64,000 nt of DNA from Symbiodinium natans (GCA_905221605.1 CAJNDS010001458.1:374001-438000), one strand, 5' to 3'. Shown: positions 1 to 10,388, counted from the first letter of the stretch. Numbers and translations: made by a program. Notes: generated by a model from the letters alone, not told the origin.

Positions 1-20
1 GGCGTTCGAGGCTTGAGGGT

Positions 21-64
21 GGTTTAGGGGTTTAGGGTTTAGGGTTTAGGGTTTAGGGGTTTTG
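21..64 (+). repeat. Interstitial telomeric repeat (TTTAGGG)
   Basis: About five tandem TTTAGGG units with one TTTAGGGG variant, G-rich strand on plus. It is short and lies inside unique DNA, so it is an interstitial block rather than a chromosome end. Confidence 0.9.
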
Positions 65-782
65 GTGCTACCTTCCAGCAAGACCCTTTCAGCTGAAAAG
101 GGGACCCCGTGTTCACGGTAGGCCCCTCGTGCCCCGCTAAACCCTAAGCCCCAGGGGATAGGATTAGGGGGACTGGAAAAAAAGACTATAAAGCATCTTG
201 GGAGCCAGAAGAGGGTTACGAAGGGTTCCCATTTAAGGGACCCCACCTGGGAAGCTATTTATCCTGGACCCACCCGAAGCTTCGCTCTCTGGGGGCAAGG
301 AATTCTTGTTTTGGAACATGAAAAGTACCAGCGACTCGACTTTTTGGGTTTAGGGGTTTAAGGGCTTAAAGGCTGTTTGGGCTTGGGGTTTCAGGGTCTT
401 AGGGTTTTTTCGGATTTCGGAGTGATCTATGACACCAAGTCATATGGTCGGGTCTCTACATCATGGGGCCTTGCTGGAAACGCTGCTGAGCACGGTCTCT
501 TTCGGAAGACAAGAGGGGGGGGGACACAACATATTAAATATGGATGTCTACAATTTGTTCCAGCGTCAGACTTCTTGGGGTGATGCTGCTAGAGCAACCT
601 ATATGTGCCACAGACTTGCGACACCCTTAAAGACGCAGCTTTCAATTCCAGATCCCGTAGGATTACCACAAGGAAGCTAGTGTTCATCCCGACTAAGGCC
701 AGTTTAGACAGGGGCGCACAAGATCTTACCCACACTGTCCAAAAGAAGGGGCAGTGCCCCTGAGTATCGTGAGAAAGCCTAA
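65..782. other. Unique DNA, no gene seen
   Basis: Mostly unique sequence. A degenerate telomere-like stretch (GGGTTTAGGGGTTTAAGGG type) runs through about 347-402. Open frames here are short, overlap on both strands and show no recognisable domain. Confidence 0.6.
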
Positions 783-855
783 ACCCCAAACTCTAAACCC
801 TAAACCCTAAACCCCCAAACCCTAAACCCTAAACCCCAAACCCCCTTAAACCCTG
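783..855 (-). repeat. Interstitial telomeric repeat (CCCTAAA)
   Basis: About nine CCCTAAA units including CCCCAAA variants. AAAGCCT (774-780) on the left and AAAGGCCT (857-864) on the right make a weak, one-indel flanking direct repeat. Confidence 0.9.
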
Positions 856-936
856 CAAAGGCCTGGCGACGGCGGCTGCCAGGGGAGACGGAGCGGCAGC
901 TGATGCCTTCAAGGGGCTCCACTGCCCGGACATTCC

Positions 937-1027
937 CGAAACCCTAAACCCTAAACCCTAAACCCTGAACCCTAAACCCTAAACCCTGAACCCTAAACCC
1001 TAAGCCCTGAACCCTAAACCCTAAACC
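937..1027 (-). repeat. Interstitial telomeric repeat with CCCTGAA variants
   Basis: Thirteen consecutive 7-mers alternating CCCTAAA and CCCTGAA, with one CCCTAAG. The variants recur every two to three units, so the array probably grew by local duplication of a mutated block. Confidence 0.9.
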
Positions 1028-1050
1028 TCTGAGGATAGTTACATGCTTAG

Positions 1051-1175
1051 CATGGGCCCTTAAACGGGTGACCCCTTATATAGCCCTTATAGACCCTATA
1101 CAACCCGCAGGCCCATACTTCAGAAACCGTTTAAGGAGGTAAGGGACCATGTTAAGGCCCATGAAACTACCCTTA
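1051..1175. mobile_element. Dispersed repeat F6, copy 1
   Basis: Shares with 4,136-4,240 the string GCCCATACTTCAGAA and then AAGGCCCATGAAACTACCC, with the same order and spacing. Non-coding. It ends about 20 bp before the F4 element at 1,196. Its ends GGGCCCTTA and TTAAGGCCC are inverted, which suggests a small inverted-repeat element. Confidence 0.6.
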
Positions 1176-1195
1176 CATAAACCCTAAGCCCTAGG

Positions 1196-1744
1196 CTACT
1201 AGTTGCCGAAAACCCCCCCTCAACTTACCTACTTCGGGAGACCGAAACTTTCAGACCCTCCAAATCTGGAAGTCGAAGACTATCTAGAAGGTGCCCGGCG
1301 TGTTTGCGAAAGTGGGCAAGCCCGTGGCTGTAACACGTGGCCATGAAGCTGGTGTACCCCGGAGGCACAGCGACCACCTCCTCCTCGCAATCCTTGGGAA
1401 GAAGCGGGATCACATCGGTTCTCCCGGCAGCCATTCCAGCTAAATGGCCGGGCTCTTTCAAGCGACTCAGCTCGTTGAGAAAATCGCCCGATCCAAAGAT
1501 CCCAATATGCAAGGGGAGGAGCCTCGCCCTGATACAAATTGTTGTTGGTATGACTCGTATTGGCCATTCTCCCGATACACCTGCTGCTCCAACAGGGCAA
1601 AGGTCTGAAAGCCAGTGAGCCTCGGACCAGCAGCACTCCACTGACCCCATGTCTCTTCCTCAAAAATTGAAACATTCTTCCTTATACGGATAACGTAGGG
1701 ATTATCGCCTTGTAGTGTTGAGGGGGTTCTGAAGCAAATAGTAG
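1196..1744. mobile_element. F4 long inverted-repeat element carrying an open frame
   Basis: The left end (1,196-1,224, CTACTAGTTGCC then C-run then CTCAAC) is the imperfect reverse complement of the right end (1,717-1,744, GTTGAGGGGGTTCTGAAGC...TAGTAG). The same termini bound short 94-145 bp copies at 13,279, 45,269, 57,547 and 62,687. Inside the right end the subterminal TATAAGGAAGA is also shared with the copy at 13,279. The remaining ~450 bp is extra sequence holding a 141-codon minus-strand frame. Flanks TAAGCCCTAGG (1,185-1,195) and TAAGCGCGAAG (1,745-1,755) match at 8 of 11 positions, a possible decayed target duplication. I infer a MITE that captured other DNA. Confidence 0.55.
1225..1650 (-). 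other. Coding-like open frame (141 codons) inside F4 element, function unknown
   Basis: A true ATG (1,650-1,648) opens a 141-codon frame ending in TAA at 1,227-1,225, directly inside the left terminal inverted repeat. The residue mix is protein-like rather than repeat-like, with a middle stretch reading GDFLNELSRLKEPGHLAG and a Cys/His-containing segment near residues 106-117. No family is recognised. A second minus-strand frame overlaps (1,280-1,675) but is richer in Arg and Trp and less plausible. It could be a captured exon, a gene fragment or chance. Confidence 0.25.
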
Positions 1745-3129
1745 TAAGCGCGAAGTGTTTCCGAGCTTCGCATATTCAGGGAGCCCCCTAAACTGTGTCC
1801 TAGTCATGTGTCTCAGGGGAACTTCAACCCAAGTAACCCTCAAGCCTCAAATCCTCCACCCTCGACCCGGTCCGCATACCCTCAAAGCAAGTCCACCAAA
1901 CCCAAATGACTCAGACCCCAAGCCCTGAAGCAAAAGCCCCACACCCCCAAATCCTGAACCACCCCCCCCCCCCTTCCCCCCCAAGGCCCCCGTCTCTGCA
2001 TCGTGCTCTTTATTCAGGGTGTGTGCCAGAGTGGCGGAGTGAATCCGCAGAAACATACTCCCCAAAACATCCCATAGTACCTGCATGGAAGCTTCCAACA
2101 TGAGTTAGGTAACATGAGGGTCTAATGATGGACCTACCCCCCCCTTCTTTCCCCACAATAGAGAGACCAGGACCTCCATAAGTTCGGATCCCTCCCCCTC
2201 CCGTATGTTGAAAAGCTCTCCTTACCATCCAAAGTTTTGGGGGCATCGTGCTTTACGTGTTAAAGCCGCGCCTTTTCCCCGAAAGGGCAGCGTGAACCCA
2301 GCTGTGGCTGGAGAAGCCTAGTCGAATGTGAAAGTGGGCCTTGGGGGAATTTAGGGTTTTAGGTTAACGGGGATTTGGGGTCCTGCATGCCGAAATCGTA
2401 GACCTTAAATCCTAAGTCCTAAGCTTGAGAGTGAGGCCTAGTCTCGGGGACTGCAGTGTTTCAGGATGGCCAGGTGCAACCTTGCAGACAGCCACCCTTC
2501 TCTTGCTTCTGAAAGCTGCAGAGGGTTTGTGACTTTGCTTTGTTGAACCAGGCCCCTCTGAAATCGACACTACCACCCTCAATCCAATACTCCACATGCC
2601 AAGCAGACAAGGAAACATTTTAGGAAGGCATGTGTGTTTGTATAAAGACAGGAATACATCTACAGATCTATTCTCGAGTCTTCGAAGCCCACCAAAAGGA
2701 GCACCATGTCAACATGTCTATGAGACAGCGTGCCGAAACCCAGAAAACGCGACGAAACGGATTTGGACCCAAAACCCTGAAACCTAAAAACCCTACCAAG
2801 ACCGTGTTGTTCTTCTTCACAGTGGGCCTGGGCGGTCTAGGGTAGTTACCGGGTCTACCTAGGGGGGAGGGGGCTGTAGCGCGTGAAGGATTTGGGATTA
2901 GTGTTTGTTTTCTACTAGGATGGCCCTTTAACCCCTCTGAAGAAACATTCCTGAATATGATCCCCTTATACCCAACACAGGAGATAATATAAAATGTTGC
3001 AAGGGCCTGCCTAGTCTAGGGATTTCAGCAGCGACTCACATTCTGAGCCAAGCACACTGGCCACCAGACGATGTTCATCCGGCAGAAAGACCTGAATTCA
3101 AGCTGAGGCAATCGTTCAGATTAGGGATT
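1745..3129. other. Unique DNA, no gene seen
   Basis: Mostly unique sequence with a C-rich tract at about 1,960-1,990 and very short telomere-like strings at about 2,350 and 2,405. No open frame resists a repeat or chance explanation. Confidence 0.6.
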
Positions 3130-3266
3130 CGGGTTAAGGGTTTCAGGTTTCGGGTTTAGGTTTAGGGTTTAGGGTTTAGGGTCTAGGGTCTAGGGTCTAG
3201 GGTCTAGGGTTTAGGGTTTAGGGTTTAGGGTTTAGGGTTTAGGGTTTAGGATTTAAGGTTTAGGGT
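3130..3266 (+). repeat. Interstitial telomeric repeat with GTCTAGG run
   Basis: TTTAGGG units with an internal homogeneous run of four TCTAGGG variants at about 3,180-3,208, then perfect units again. The sharp variant block points to tandem expansion of one mutated unit. Confidence 0.9.
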
Positions 3267-3360
3267 TGCAATACCTGTGACGATGACTTGGCTCCATCTC
3301 CCACGATTTCGCTTGCATGCATAAAACTTGAAGCTTAGAAAGGCCTCTGCAAGACGCGTC

Positions 3361-3411
3361 CTAAACCCTAAACCCTAAACCCTACACCCTAAACCCTCAA
3401 CCCTAAACTGG
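3361..3411 (-). repeat. Interstitial telomeric repeat
   Basis: Seven CCCTAAA-type units with one CCCTACA and one CCCTCAA. Confidence 0.9.
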
Positions 3412-4135
3412 CAAATAGAGGTTCAGTGAGAAGGAGGGCGAAGCTCTCGCATCCCGGCGTCCGCCAACACTCGAGCCCCAGCGACGAAAATGGAGTTAAA
3501 GACTACGTATGGGCGTTCTGGGTCATTTCGGGAGGGTAGGGTTGTTTAGGGTTTGGCGTTTAGGGTTTCGGGTTTAGGGATTAGGGTTTGGTGAAGAAGT
3601 CAGGGCGTAGGGTTCGGGTTTAGGGTGGCTTAGGGTTTAGGATATCGGACGGGTTCGGGCTGAAGCGTTGTGTGGTACGAATCGCCCAACTGTGCATCAC
3701 CTCGTGCGGCTCGGTACAAAATCGGCAGTATGCCCTAAACACGTAGGTTTGAGTGAGAGATCCTACAAGCTTTAGGGTTTAGGGTTGTCACGCTTTCTCG
3801 ACAAAGAGTGCTAGGGCTTCCCGTAAGCCTCCCATCCCAAGCGAAAGCAGTCCTCAGCTGTACCAGCCCGAAACCCTACACCCCCAAACCGTGAACCCTA
3901 CAAACCCTGAAGCCCTGAACCATAAACCCTAAACCCTAAACCCTGAACCCTGAATCCTAACCCCTAAAACCCTGAACCAAAAGATGAAACCTCGATGCCT
4001 CACGGGCCAACATGCGAGGAAAATCGTGCCGCACAGGGGCCGGACAAAAAAAAACATCTTACGCCCCGAGCATCTGAAACCCGGAACGGCCCTTCAGGGT
4101 TTGGGAGTCTAAGGATCGTTGCATCGTCCCTTCGT
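3412..4135. other. Unique DNA with degenerate telomeric blocks
   Basis: Degenerate G-strand blocks at about 3,538-3,650 and a C-strand block at about 3,870-3,978 (CCCTAAA, CCCTGAA, CCCTACA mixture). The rest is unique and non-coding as far as I can see. Confidence 0.65.
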
Positions 4136-4240
4136 ACGGGCCCTCAAAAGGGGGCCCCTTATTGCAACCCAAGGGCCCATACTTCAGAACCCTTTTAACA
4201 AAGGCAAGGGACCCTGTTAAGGCCCATGAAACTACCCTTA
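4136..4240. mobile_element. Dispersed repeat F6, copy 2
   Basis: Nearly colinear with 1,051-1,175 through GGGCCCATACTTCAGAACCC and AAGGCCCATGAAACTACCC. It starts at GGGCCCTC and ends GGCCCATG, giving weak inverted ends. Confidence 0.6.
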
Positions 4241-4384
4241 GACTCGAGCATCTGAAACCCCGACGTGCCCTTTAGGGTTTGGCTTAGGCTTTCGGGCTTA
4301 GCGTTGATTGGTTCAGTCTTGAACCCTAAACCCTAAACCCTAAACCCTGGAAGCAAACCCAATAGGCACTTAAACCTTAGTCCC

Positions 4385-4480
4385 GGTATGGGCCCCTTAT
4401 TATATCCCAAGGGCCCATACATCAGAACCCCTTATATAAATGAGGGAAGGGACCACATTAAGGGCCCAAGAACTGCTCAG
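4385..4480. mobile_element. Dispersed repeat F6, copy 3
   Basis: Shares TATGGGCCCCTTAT and AAGGGCCCATACATCAGAACC with the other F6 copies, only 145 bp after copy 2. A short ITS (4,320-4,347) lies between them. Confidence 0.55.
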
Positions 4481-4959
4481 ATAAACCCTAAACTCTGCAG
4501 ACCCTGTATCCCCAGACTCTTGACACACGCTGAGCTGGGCCACCCCCAGCTTGCGCAGAGCTTTCTTGCGGCTGGGCCTTACAGGTTTTAGTCTTTAGGG
4601 TTTAGGGGTGGCTCCATGTTGCCGGGTTTTCGGGGCTTCGGGTACTTAGGGTCGGGGGGAGCGGGGGAGGGGGGGAGGGATTCAGGTTCCCCGATGAACC
4701 CCTCTGAACCCTAAACCCTAAACCCCAAACCCTCCCAAAGTTCTACATGACGTTACACAACCCCAGAAATTCCTATAGTTTGTGCGGGCCCACCCACCCC
4801 CAAAACAAAAGAAAAAAAAGAAGGATCCACCTCTCCCCCCTCCCTCCAGCCCCCCCCCCCCCCCTGAACCCGATTACGCCTCTAATTGTGCTCTCGGGGC
4901 CCGGGCCAGGCATCTGCGATGTCGTTGATCGCAGCACCTGCGCTGGGCATGAGGAACAT
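4481..4959. other. Unique DNA with C-rich tracts
   Basis: Contains a short ITS at about 4,705-4,733, a purine-rich tract at 4,650-4,680 and a poly-C run near 4,851-4,864. The open frame across 4,747-5,139 is Pro-rich from the C tract and then reads telomere repeats, so it is not taken as a gene. Confidence 0.55.
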
Positions 4960-5040
4960 CAGGGTTTAGGGTTTAGGGTTTCGGGTTTAGGGTTCAGGGT
5001 TCAGGGTTTCGGGTTTCGGGTTCAGGGTTTAGGGCTCGGG
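4960..5040 (+). repeat. Interstitial telomeric repeat, mixed variants
   Basis: TTTAGGG mixed with TTTCGGG and TTCAGGG units. Further degenerate units at 5,168-5,215 turn into C-strand units at 5,212-5,225, making a small head-to-head arrangement. Confidence 0.85.
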
Positions 5041-5365
5041 TGTACTGTTGTGAAATGTTACCTAAAGCCTCAAACCCCAAACCCTAAAAACTCTATGCTA
5101 TGGCTTATAGGGTCTGTGGCGCAGGTTCCTCAAGCTTAGGTTCGGGTCGAATCATTCCCCAGGCAGAAGGGTTTAGGGTTTGGGGCTTGGGGTTTAGGGC
5201 TGGGGGGTTTAACCCTAAGCCCTATAACACCCGAGATGGCTGGACCCTACAAAACCCTAAAGGCCCGAAACCTACAAATGCAAACAGCAACTCCAGAGCC
5301 CCAGGAGCTCTTTAAACCAACGCACCCCGCAAACCCGCAAGTTCGATGAAGTCCAAGCCTAGACG

Positions 5366-5480
5366 CCCTAAACCCTAAACCCTAAACCCTAAACCCTAAA
5401 CCCTAAACCCTAAACCCTAAACCCTAAACCCTAAACCCTAAACCCTAAACCCTAAACCCTAAACCCTAAACCCTAAGCCC
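5366..5480 (-). repeat. Interstitial telomeric repeat, 16 perfect units
   Basis: Sixteen CCCTAAA units without a mismatch, so this is one of the youngest-looking blocks. No clear direct repeat in the flanks. Confidence 0.95.
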
Positions 5481-5592
5481 GCTGAATCCTATGAATCCTA
5501 CTAGCGCCCAAAGGTGCACCAGAGACAGGGAACTCGGCACCGTGGATCTCTAACACCTCAACGCCCTCTCGAACCCTATGCGTCCCACAAGG

Positions 5593-5848
5593 GGTTTGGG
5601 GTTTAGGGTTTAGGGTTTAGGGTTTAGGGTTTAGAGTACCTCAGACCTCCGCGGGCCACAGCAAACACATGAAACCCAAAGCAGGGCCGCGATTTTCTCC
5701 CTGATGCTCCGAATCCCGGCGTGGAGTTGAGGACCATCAGGACCTCAGGGGCGATAGGGAGGAGGGTTTGGGGTTTGGGGTTTGGGGTTTGGGGTTTAGG
5801 GTTTAGGGTTTAGGGTTTAGGGTTTAGGGTTTAGGGCTTAGGCTCAAA
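5593..5848 (+). repeat. Two interstitial telomeric blocks
   Basis: A G-strand block at 5,593-5,634, then unique DNA, then 5,764-5,848 in which four TTTGGGG units switch abruptly to six TTTAGGG units. Confidence 0.85.
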
Positions 5849-7764
5849 GAGGGTTTTCTGAAGGGCTTGAGGCGTTTTTGGCTTCCGGGTTCTCAGGGTT
5901 AGGGGTTTATGGGTTCAGGGGTTCAGGAGTACAGGCTTTGGGTCTTTGCATGTTCAGACGAATTTGTAAAAACCCCGGAACCTGAGAGTCCCATCCACCA
6001 TAGTGAGTCTTCGAGGGGATCTCCTGATTAGACTCAAAGCTGCCCAAGCCGTAGACGTTTCGGGTGTGAAGGGTTTAGGGTTTAGGGTTTGGGGTTTGGG
6101 GTCTGGGCTTGAGGGGCCCTCGCACACACCCGCTTTTTTGACGCTGTCGTCTTGCAACGAGACTGCCGGAGCGCAGCTTTTTGCTGCAAATCAGACCGCT
6201 GACGATTTCGTCAGGAAAACTGACGGACGAGATCTAGGGCAGTTGATTGCAGGGCTAACTTTCTCTGAATGGGTTACTCGTGTTTAAACTTGAAAGCGGT
6301 GAATATGTGTTTTTTTGTGGTAGCTTGTCTAAATTGTGGTTTGTTTTGGGGCTGCTATTAAATGGCGGCTGCCGAATGCCTAGGGTACCCAAAAAGAACC
6401 CTTTATTTAGAGAAATGACCGTACATAATATGTCCGTATATGAGCATGGGGGTACCCCTTGTTACCCTGTAACAGTATATGCCCCAAATAAGGTTTAGGG
6501 TTGAGGGTTTAGGGCTTAGGGAACCCAGCGAAACCTTCAGCTCCAAAGCCCATAGGACGGGTTGATCTAGATTCTCTGGGGCCCGTTGTTGCACCCCTAG
6601 GACCACATGGCCCCTAAATCCTCCCCCTCCGCAAAACACATGCGCCCGCTCAACCATACACCACAATCACGACAGTCACTAAGGTATTGGTATTGGTATT
6701 GCTTCGACCCTCGACCCCATGTAAACCCTAAACCCCCAACCCCAAACCCTAAATCCTCCATACCCCCATCGGTGCCCTGAGCTGTGCCGTCTTTAAACTG
6801 CCGCCTCTGTGGGGCGGCAAATGGAGCTCACACCCTGCACAGGGTAGGGCCGTAGGGTTTCAGGTGTATGGGTCTCAGGCTTCGGGCTTTTTGGGTTTAG
6901 GGCTTTAGGACTTGCAGGGCTTCTGGGTCTCGGGCTAAGGGTGTTCAGGGTTTATCCAAGGAAGGTTGCTTGGGTGGCTTTGGCTTCGTCGGGTTATCGG
7001 TGTCTAGGGCTCCTAACCCTAAACCCTAAACCCGAAACCCTAAACCCCAAACCCGTGTAGCGGCTTTAGGAGACTGAGGGAGGCCTTGAGTCCTGAGCTT
7101 TGTCACATCCGGTGGCCCTGGTCTGGGCATCCCCGATTATACCCTATACCCGAAAAACCCGTACCACCGCAGACCTTAGGGGTAGGGCATTCACGAGGGC
7201 TGCAACGTCCTCTCCCCATGAGCGGGTCAACCCCTACACCCTACAAATCCTAGCTTCGACCCTAAATAAGTCTTCAGTTGCGGGTTTCAAAAGTGTTGAC
7301 TGTACATCCTTCCCACTGCAAGTCATCTGTCTTTTCTGTTGCGCGTGGGGGGGGGGGGCGAGAGTCTAGGCTGAAAAATACTAGTTTCTAGACCCAACCC
7401 TAAATTACCCTAAGCCCTCAACCTGAAAACCCCTGGAGCCCAAAGCTGCTTTGCGGCATCCACGGGCACCTCGCGTGAATTGTTGGCGATGGCGATCGAT
7501 GCATGATGAGCACTTGCCTGGGAGCCCAGGCACTCCGGTTCCGCTCCGTGAAAAGGATCCTTCTTTTGGAAGCCCTAAACCCTAAACCTTATGGACCCTA
7601 AAACCTAAAACCTATACCAAGAGAGCCGTTCTTTCATTCACGCCACTATGATACCCAGCAACCTCTGCAAGGAAAGTTACCGGCCTGCTTGTTGACAACG
7701 TGAGGTTGATGTTGAAGCCTATCCCTCGAAAACGGGATAAGGGTATTGCCGGGCCTCCTGAATC
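5849..7764. other. Unique DNA with scattered short ITS blocks
   Basis: Short telomeric strings at about 6,070-6,105, 6,490-6,520, 6,720-6,755 and 7,015-7,058. A G-run at 7,347-7,357 and a (TATTGG)3 string near 6,684. Nothing coding is recognised. Confidence 0.6.
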
Positions 7765-7798
7765 ATGTTCCTAAACCCTAAACCCTAGATGTCCCTAA
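7765..7798 (-). repeat. Two-unit ITS with flanking 10-bp direct repeat
   Basis: ATGTTCCTAA (7,765-7,774) and ATGTCCCTAA (7,789-7,798) bracket only two telomere units. 9 of 10 positions match. The CCTAA part could be telomeric, so the certain part is ATGTYC. Confidence 0.5.
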
Positions 7799-8154
7799 GG
7801 CTTAGCTCTCTACGCCTGCCCGAAGGTTCACGGAGACTTAATACTAGGGTTTTACGTAGTTTGGATACATGTGAAATTTTCTCTAAGTTGATTAGGGTTT
7901 TAGGGTTTAGGGTTTAGGGAACCGGGTTTATGGTTTAAGTTACTAGCTGGTCGTAAACTCATTGGGGGCATGTAGAAGTCGGCCGACTATCCCTATGCCG
8001 CATGCCCCTAAACCCAAACCCTCCAAACTTGTGCTTCTGTTGTGTCAGCTTGTGGGCATAATGTTTAGGGCTAGAATATACATAAACCCTACACCTTAAA
8101 CCCTTCTCTTGCCCGGACATACTCAAACCTTTTGCAAAAACGGTCAATCGGCCA
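7799..8154. other. Unique DNA with one ITS
   Basis: G-strand ITS of three units at about 7,893-7,921. The rest is unique sequence. Confidence 0.6.
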
Positions 8155-8465
8155 CGAACCCTAATGTAATTCCAAACAATATCGGGCACCAACCCTAATG
8201 CAATTCCAAACAATCGGGACCAACCCTAATTCAACTCTGAACAGTCGAGCACCAACCCTGAGGCAATTCCGAGCAATCGAGCACCAGCCCAAGTTCAATT
8301 CCAAACAATCGGCACCAACCCCAATGCAGGTCTGAACAATCAGGAGCAACCCTAGTGCAATTCTGAACTCCAAACAATCGAACGCCAGCCCTAACGTGAA
8401 TCGGGACCAGCCCTAATGCACTTCCGAACAATCGGGCACCAGCCCTCATTCAATTCCAAATGAAC
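8155..8465. repeat. Degenerate minisatellite, ~32-40 bp unit
   Basis: About nine diverged units built on ACCAACCCTAATGCAATTCC followed by AAACAATCGG. Minus-strand open frames through it only repeat the translation of the unit (a Leu-Gly-Leu-Val-Pro pattern), so I do not call them genes. The ACCCTAA inside each unit may derive from a telomere unit. Confidence 0.8.
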
Positions 8466-9050
8466 CCTCGACAGCACCCTACTCTACTAGCCAGCCAAAG
8501 CCTTCAATAAACCCTAATCAGCCAACCCTGTACTCAACCCTTTACCAAGCCCTAGTACACATGACTTTTATTCTAAGAGAGCGAAGAAAGCTAGTTTTAA
8601 TAGGGTTCTTTGTTTGCTATCTAAATTCTATTCCCGGGATAGTAGTGGAAGCACTAGAAGTCATATCTCCATAAAAGATAGAAAATGTAATGTCAAGAAA
8701 ACAGGTAATCCTGCCTCCCTTGACTTCATGGAGCAGGTGCCTCCCTCCGGACCCTCAAGGCTCTTGAAACCCCCCAAATCCGGAAAAATCATGGGGCCAT
8801 CAAACCTGTCAATCACTGGACGAAGAGGCTTTGGGTAGGCGATTGACTTGAGTTTAGGTTTATAACCCTTAAAAGGAATAGGTTAGGGTGGTTTTGCCGC
8901 CTGAGACAATGTGGGTGGGCTATAGAGTCTTAGATGACCTTCCACACTCGGGCCGATAGCCGCTCTGCGCATCTCACGAAGCTTTCAAAGCTAGCCTGCA
9001 TCCCAACCTTCACAGCTTCTGCGCCATGTCACAGACAAACCCTATACCCG
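8466..9050. other. Unique DNA, no gene seen
   Basis: Contains the least telomere-like DNA of the first 10 kb. A 74-codon plus-strand frame at 8,614-8,838 has protein-like composition in part but no recognisable motif. Confidence 0.5.
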
Positions 9051-9141
9051 GCCCTAAACCCTAAACCCTAAACCCTAAACTCTAAACTCTAAACCCTAAA
9101 CCCTACACCCTACACCCTAAACCCTAAACCCTGAACCCTCC
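9051..9141 (-). repeat. Interstitial telomeric repeat
   Basis: Twelve to thirteen CCCTAAA-type units including paired variants CTCTAAA and CCCTACA, each present as adjacent duplicates. Confidence 0.9.
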
Positions 9142-9221
9142 CACCTCGGCGCGGCGTAAGTCGGCCGCCCCGGCGGCGCCGCTTTCGCGGGCGAGGCCGA
9201 GGGGCACTGATAACCTTAGCA

Positions 9222-9339
9222 AGGGTTTAGGGTTTAGGGTTTAGGGTTTGGGGTTTGGGGTTTGGGGTTTGGGGTTTGGGGTTTGGGGTTTGGGGTTTGG
9301 GGTTTGGGGTTTGGGGTTTGGGGTTTGGGGTTTGGGGTT
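9222..9339 (+). repeat. ITS with run of TTTGGGG
   Basis: Three TTTAGGG units followed by about thirteen perfect TTTGGGG units. The abrupt change and perfect homogeneity indicate amplification of one A-to-G variant rather than random decay. Confidence 0.95.
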
Positions 9340-9693
9340 CACGATTTAGCTAGCAGAAAGGGTTTTCAAAAGCCAGAAGAGGGCATTTTGTCCAGAAACC
9401 TTCAGCAGGCAAGTGATTGGGGTTCGGTAAGGTTTGGGGTTTCGAAGGTTTAGGGTTCAGGGTTTTAGGGGTTAGGTTGACAGTTTAGGCAGTTCTGAGG
9501 TTTGGGGGGTTCGGGGACTTTTAGGGTTCCGCTACAAATATGAAAAGATTATTCGTCATGCTTGGTAGCTCCAGCGGCAGTTTTACGCTTTGGGGTTTGG
9601 GGTTTAGTAGTTTAGGGCTTGGGGATGTTTAGGGAAGGGGCCTACATATGACCCCTTACTAAACCATAGGGCTTACCCCGATCACAGGCTGCC
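9340..9693. other. Unique DNA with degenerate telomeric strings
   Basis: Loose TTTAGGG-like words at 9,440-9,530 and 9,590-9,630. No gene seen. Confidence 0.55.
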
Positions 9694-9823
9694 TTAACCC
9701 CTAGACCCTAAACCCTAAAACCCTTAAACCCTAAACCCTAAAACCCTAAAACCCAAAAACCCTGAAACCCTGAAACCCTAAGACCCTAAGACCCTAAAAC
9801 CCTTAAACCCTAAACCTTAGCAC
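9694..9823 (-). repeat. ITS with 8-mer CCCTAAAA-type units
   Basis: 7-mers CCCTAAA and 8-mers (CCCTAAAA, CCCTGAAA, CCCTAAGA) occur in paired runs, a mixed-length telomeric array. Confidence 0.85.
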
Positions 9824-9929
9824 CCATTCCGCAACTAGCTCCGTACGTCCCATGATCCCTGGGGGTTTAGGGCTTAACCTTGGGGGGTGGGGCATCGACC
9901 TAGTCCCTGAAAGATCTACAGAAAGTACC

Positions 9930-10058
9930 CTAAACTTAAACCCTAAACCCTAAACCCTAAACCCCTAAACCCTAAACCCTAAACCCTAAACCCTAAACCC
10001 TAAACCCTAAACCCTAAACCCTAAACCCTAAACCCTAAACCCTAAACCCTAAACCCGA
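9930..10058 (-). repeat. Interstitial telomeric repeat, long and nearly perfect
   Basis: About seventeen CCCTAAA units, nearly perfect after the first two. Confidence 0.95.
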
Positions 10059-10388
10059 AAAGAAAACACAACAGCCCAGTAGTACAGGCTACGAAAATGG
10101 GCTTGCAATTTCTGGGGCCTTAGCAGGGTTCACTGCGCCCGAAGCCTTGACTTGACAAGCTTGGTGGGCAAGCCTTTGCGCCGCACAAGCGCAAGCAGCA
10201 ACTTTCCCCAACCTTAAGCTCCGAAGGCTCAAGCTTACCAACTTGTCAGAGAGCTATGAACTGTAGGGCGCCGAGATCTTTTAAAAAAGTGCAGCGGCAA
10301 ACAGGAGCGGTTGGATTTTCAATCAAGGGCTGCGGGGAACGAAACACTTGCGGGACCAAACAGCAGCCGGAATGTATGCTTCCAAACA
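10059..10388. other. Unique DNA, no gene seen
   Basis: 330 bp of unique, GC-balanced DNA between two ITS blocks, without a convincing frame. Confidence 0.6.

Noticed and set aside
2018-2060. tRNA-like start GCCAGAGTGGCGGAGTG
   Set aside because: Resembles the D-arm of leucine/serine tRNAs, but no anticodon arm, T-arm or acceptor pairing follows.
5108-5165. tRNA-like GTCTGTGGCGCAGG and GGTTCGGGTCGAATC
   Set aside because: Box-like words are present, but the T-stem and acceptor stem do not pair. At most a tRNA-derived relic.
8161-8449. Minus-strand hydrophobic repeat protein
   Set aside because: Explained by the ~35-bp minisatellite unit, and the frames shift between units.
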